From Monoplex corrugatus (lineage: Eukaryota > Mollusca > Gastropoda > Littorinimorpha > Ranellidae): a stretch of DNA of 64,000 bases. A program made the position numbers and the translations under genes. The DNA is taken from NCBI GenBank assembly GCA_030674185.1, contig CM060312.1:26000359-26064358 (forward strand), read 5' to 3'. The notes under the pieces are model-generated. The model was not told the origin of the DNA. It did no database searches and was given only the letters and a program-made list of their open reading frames with translations. Each line of letters starts with the position of its first letter. Position 1 is the first letter of the stretch. Positions 61,957 through 64,000 of this stretch are shown here, piece after piece.

Positions 61957-62190
61957 ATATAATCATCATCATTTGCCCTGCCGCACGGAGTTGGCGATCA
62001 TGCCCTCCATACGAATCTATCTTTTGTCGCTGAAAACAAGTACATCTCCCACCTCTGTCTTCATCCACTCCACAAGTCTGTCCAATACTTTTTCCCTGGA
62101 TCTACCTGATGCTCTCTTTCCTTCCAGCTTTCCTGTAGGACTAGGTGCTCCAATTTCTCTTGCCTCATAAAATGTCCTATAAAGATTATA
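61957..62190 (-). mobile_element. LINE A 3' fragment, minus
   Basis: It begins with 'atcatcatcatttgccctgc' and continues 'cttttgtcgctgaaaac...', 'gtccaatactttttccctgg' and 'gctccaatttctcttgcctc', the inverse of the family-A end. It is 5'-truncated at 62190. Confidence 0.88.
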
Positions 62191-62695
62191 TAACAGAAAT
62201 GCACTTAAGTGACTATGTTATCATAGCATGTACTAATAAATCATTTACATAAAAACATATCCTGCATAGTAAAATAACAAACTTGTCCAACATAAACAAC
62301 AAAGTCTCAAGTCAGGTTCATGTCACTATGAGTGCATGGTGGCATGGTATTCACAGCTTTTTCTTTTTACAACTAGCATGACTATTTTTTTTTAATCATA
62401 AATCTAGACTTTATTCTTATTCAGTGTCTGAAGCAGAAAGCAAGAAGCAGAAATATATGCCCTTCTAATTTCAACCGATTTCCCACGAGAACTAATGTGA
62501 ATTGCAGTAGGCCTACATAGTGAACACTGACTTTGGGCTGAACTTGGGAATCAAACAATTTCATAAGTACTTCAAATGTATTATTTCCTAGCACAGATAG
62601 TTTCTGCCTGATGCTCCAATCATTCTGGCAGTGCCAGCTTAGTATTTGCTAGATTCCATCACCCCCTCCCCACGCACACACACGCAATTTCAAGA
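62191..62695. other. no recognisable gene
   Basis: AT-rich sequence with no repeat copy or domain recognised. Confidence 0.5.
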
Positions 62696-62840
62696 CCTTG
62701 CCAGAGCACAGGGTTTTGCACAGGCTCAAGGTGTCTTCCAGATAATCACTGACAGATTTGGGTGGAGTCCAAATGGAACTATCCATATGCAATGAATTCC
62801 CTATCAATATGAACTCTAAACTCCATGAATATAGCTGAGC
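62696..62840 (+). repeat. dispersed repeat family R, copy 2
   Basis: It matches copy 1 at 59320-59445 with many substitutions. No coding content. Confidence 0.6.
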
Positions 62841-62849
62841 ATATGTAGG

Positions 62850-63780
62850 CCTACGTTGTTAAATACATCTTGAGAAATGTTAACTCAAATTTGAGATAAT
62901 TTTGGTCTGATGACACCAGAGGTAATCATAATAGTACAGTTTCAGTCTCTTTTGCTCACTGCAGATTTCATGTATGAATACACCACCAGACTTCACTACT
63001 TCTGACAACATTTAACCCTAACTCTCACCCTACCCATACAGCCTAACCCTCATCCGTTAAGTTGCCAATCTTTTTGTAGAGAAACCCAAGGGTTTGGGAT
63101 TGGGCTTGTTTTAGGACTACGACTGATTACATCGTCAGATCGTGTCCCATATAGTGATATACGCGAGATATGCGAAAGCGCAACACTAGAGTCTAGACTT
63201 TCACACCAATGAAAGAAATGTGTAGCACTTCATAAGATATGACAATGATAAAATAATCATTTATCGGAGCTCACGACACGTATAGTGCTGGCATGACACC
63301 CCACACTGAAAAAAATGTGACAATATGGTTGAGTGGTCGATGGTCGATGGTCGACTGTCGGGTGATGTCCTACGATCACGATGACAATGTATGTGTGCCA
63401 CTCGAATGCACTTTTTGTTTCTCGAGTGCTGCTGACTTGCGTGTGAAGTTGGACTACTCGCCTAACTGCGGTGTGAACATGACACACAAAATTAATTCCA
63501 AAAAAACGAGCTGAAAGGACCCCAGTAATTTGACCCGATTCCCTATAACAACCGTCTTTCTTATTAAAATCGAAAATGAGTAGACGACAAACCTTCTCAG
63601 TCAATTATTATTTTATCCTAATGTGTCATTTGGAATGCATGACTTACAGAAATTATGTTCGCCAGAGTAGCCTCCCTTAGAGTGTTTCTGCCAGCGAGGG
63701 GAGAGTAGTGGGTTGGTGAAGAGAAAGGGAGAGCGAGACAAATAAGTGTACTACAATAAAATAAATAAGTAAATAAATAA
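62850..63780. other. unique-looking sequence, no gene assigned
   Basis: 'aaccctaactctcaccctac' near 63013 loosely resembles the CCCTTTGA element arm. The region 63150-63520 is low in repeats and has CpG-containing sequence (cgcgagatatgcgaaagcgc), which could be a promoter or first exon, but no coding motif supports this. A TAAA-rich run ends at 63785. Confidence 0.35.
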
Positions 63781-63784
63781 ATTA

Positions 63785-64000
63785 CCAAGGGTTTGACAAG
63801 GATGTGTCGTATCTCACGTCCTTTTCATCATCTACATGGACAAAATTACTCAAGATGCAAACCGTGATCCAGAAACTCCCAATGAACTTTTGTTCGCTGA
63901 TCACCAAGCGATCATGAACTAGGCTACAAACTAGACGTCTAGCTAGAAAAAAGTCATATAAACAAGTTAAACAACAGCTGTGAATATAATGGTAGGAATG
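63785..64000 (+). mobile_element. LINE F-family RT fragment running off the window
   Basis: 'QGCVVSHVLFIIYMDKITQD' and 'NELLFADHQAIMN' parallel LINE F GVRQGCVLSPLLFVIYMDQI and ELLFADDQSLMN. The second catalytic Asp is His here. Stops follow. It continues beyond 64000. Confidence 0.8.

Noticed and set aside
63257..63604. Possible gene on the minus strand near the window end
   Set aside because: No recognised domain, no supported splice sites and no match to any repeat protein; left as unassigned sequence.

Overview
This is eukaryotic nuclear DNA. It has spliced genes with GT/AG introns, very long (AC)n/(GT)n and other microsatellites, no operons, and mostly non-coding, transposon-derived sequence. 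The mix of non-LTR retrotransposons with (TGATGA)n tails, a Penelope-like element with a GIY-YIG domain, a DIRS-like tyrosine-recombinase element, mariner and tRNA-derived SINEs fits an invertebrate animal. My best guess is a mollusc, probably a marine gastropod, but this is inference from element style and no single sequence proves it.

Layout. 1-8.4 kb: GT-rich tandem repeats, a cluster of a non-coding dispersed element, palindromic CCCTTTGA elements, a SINE-like repeat broken by a 5'-truncated LINE, and a long frameshifted LINE (family A). 8.4-12.5 kb: a full-length, intact non-LTR retrotransposon (family B) with a 10-bp target-site duplication. 12.5-23.3 kb: microsatellites, a decayed RNase-H-bearing LINE, a 50-bp inverted repeat, a second SINE copy with its own insertion, a minisatellite, and a dispersed element broken by a CR1/L2-like 3' end. 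23.3-36.6 kb: a nest of insertions four levels deep: LINE D (minus) contains a mariner, which contains a Penelope-like element, which contains LINE E (plus) and LINE F (minus). The junctions can be read as target-site duplications or rejoined reading frames. 37.4-47.4 kb: a five-exon host gene (plus) for a glycine-N-acyltransferase-like GNAT protein, with introns full of repeats. 47.4-56.1 kb: repeats, LINE fragments, and one unassigned acidic exon (55.1 kb). 56.15-58.35 kb: a compact DIRS-like element with inverted terminal repeats, an internal complementary region and a tyrosine-recombinase remnant. 59.98-60.95 kb: an intronless, minus-strand OTU1/YOD1-like deubiquitinase reading frame with three frameshifts. 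61-64 kb: GATA/GT microsatellites and LINE and SINE fragments.

Only two host genes can be named (GLYAT-like acyltransferase and YOD1-like deubiquitinase); they show no functional link. The rest is mobile-element biology. Most value lies in the insertion order, the intact LINE B, and the DIRS-like structure. Element family letters A-G, S and R are labels made here, not database names. Clade statements rest on recognised motifs, not on phylogeny.
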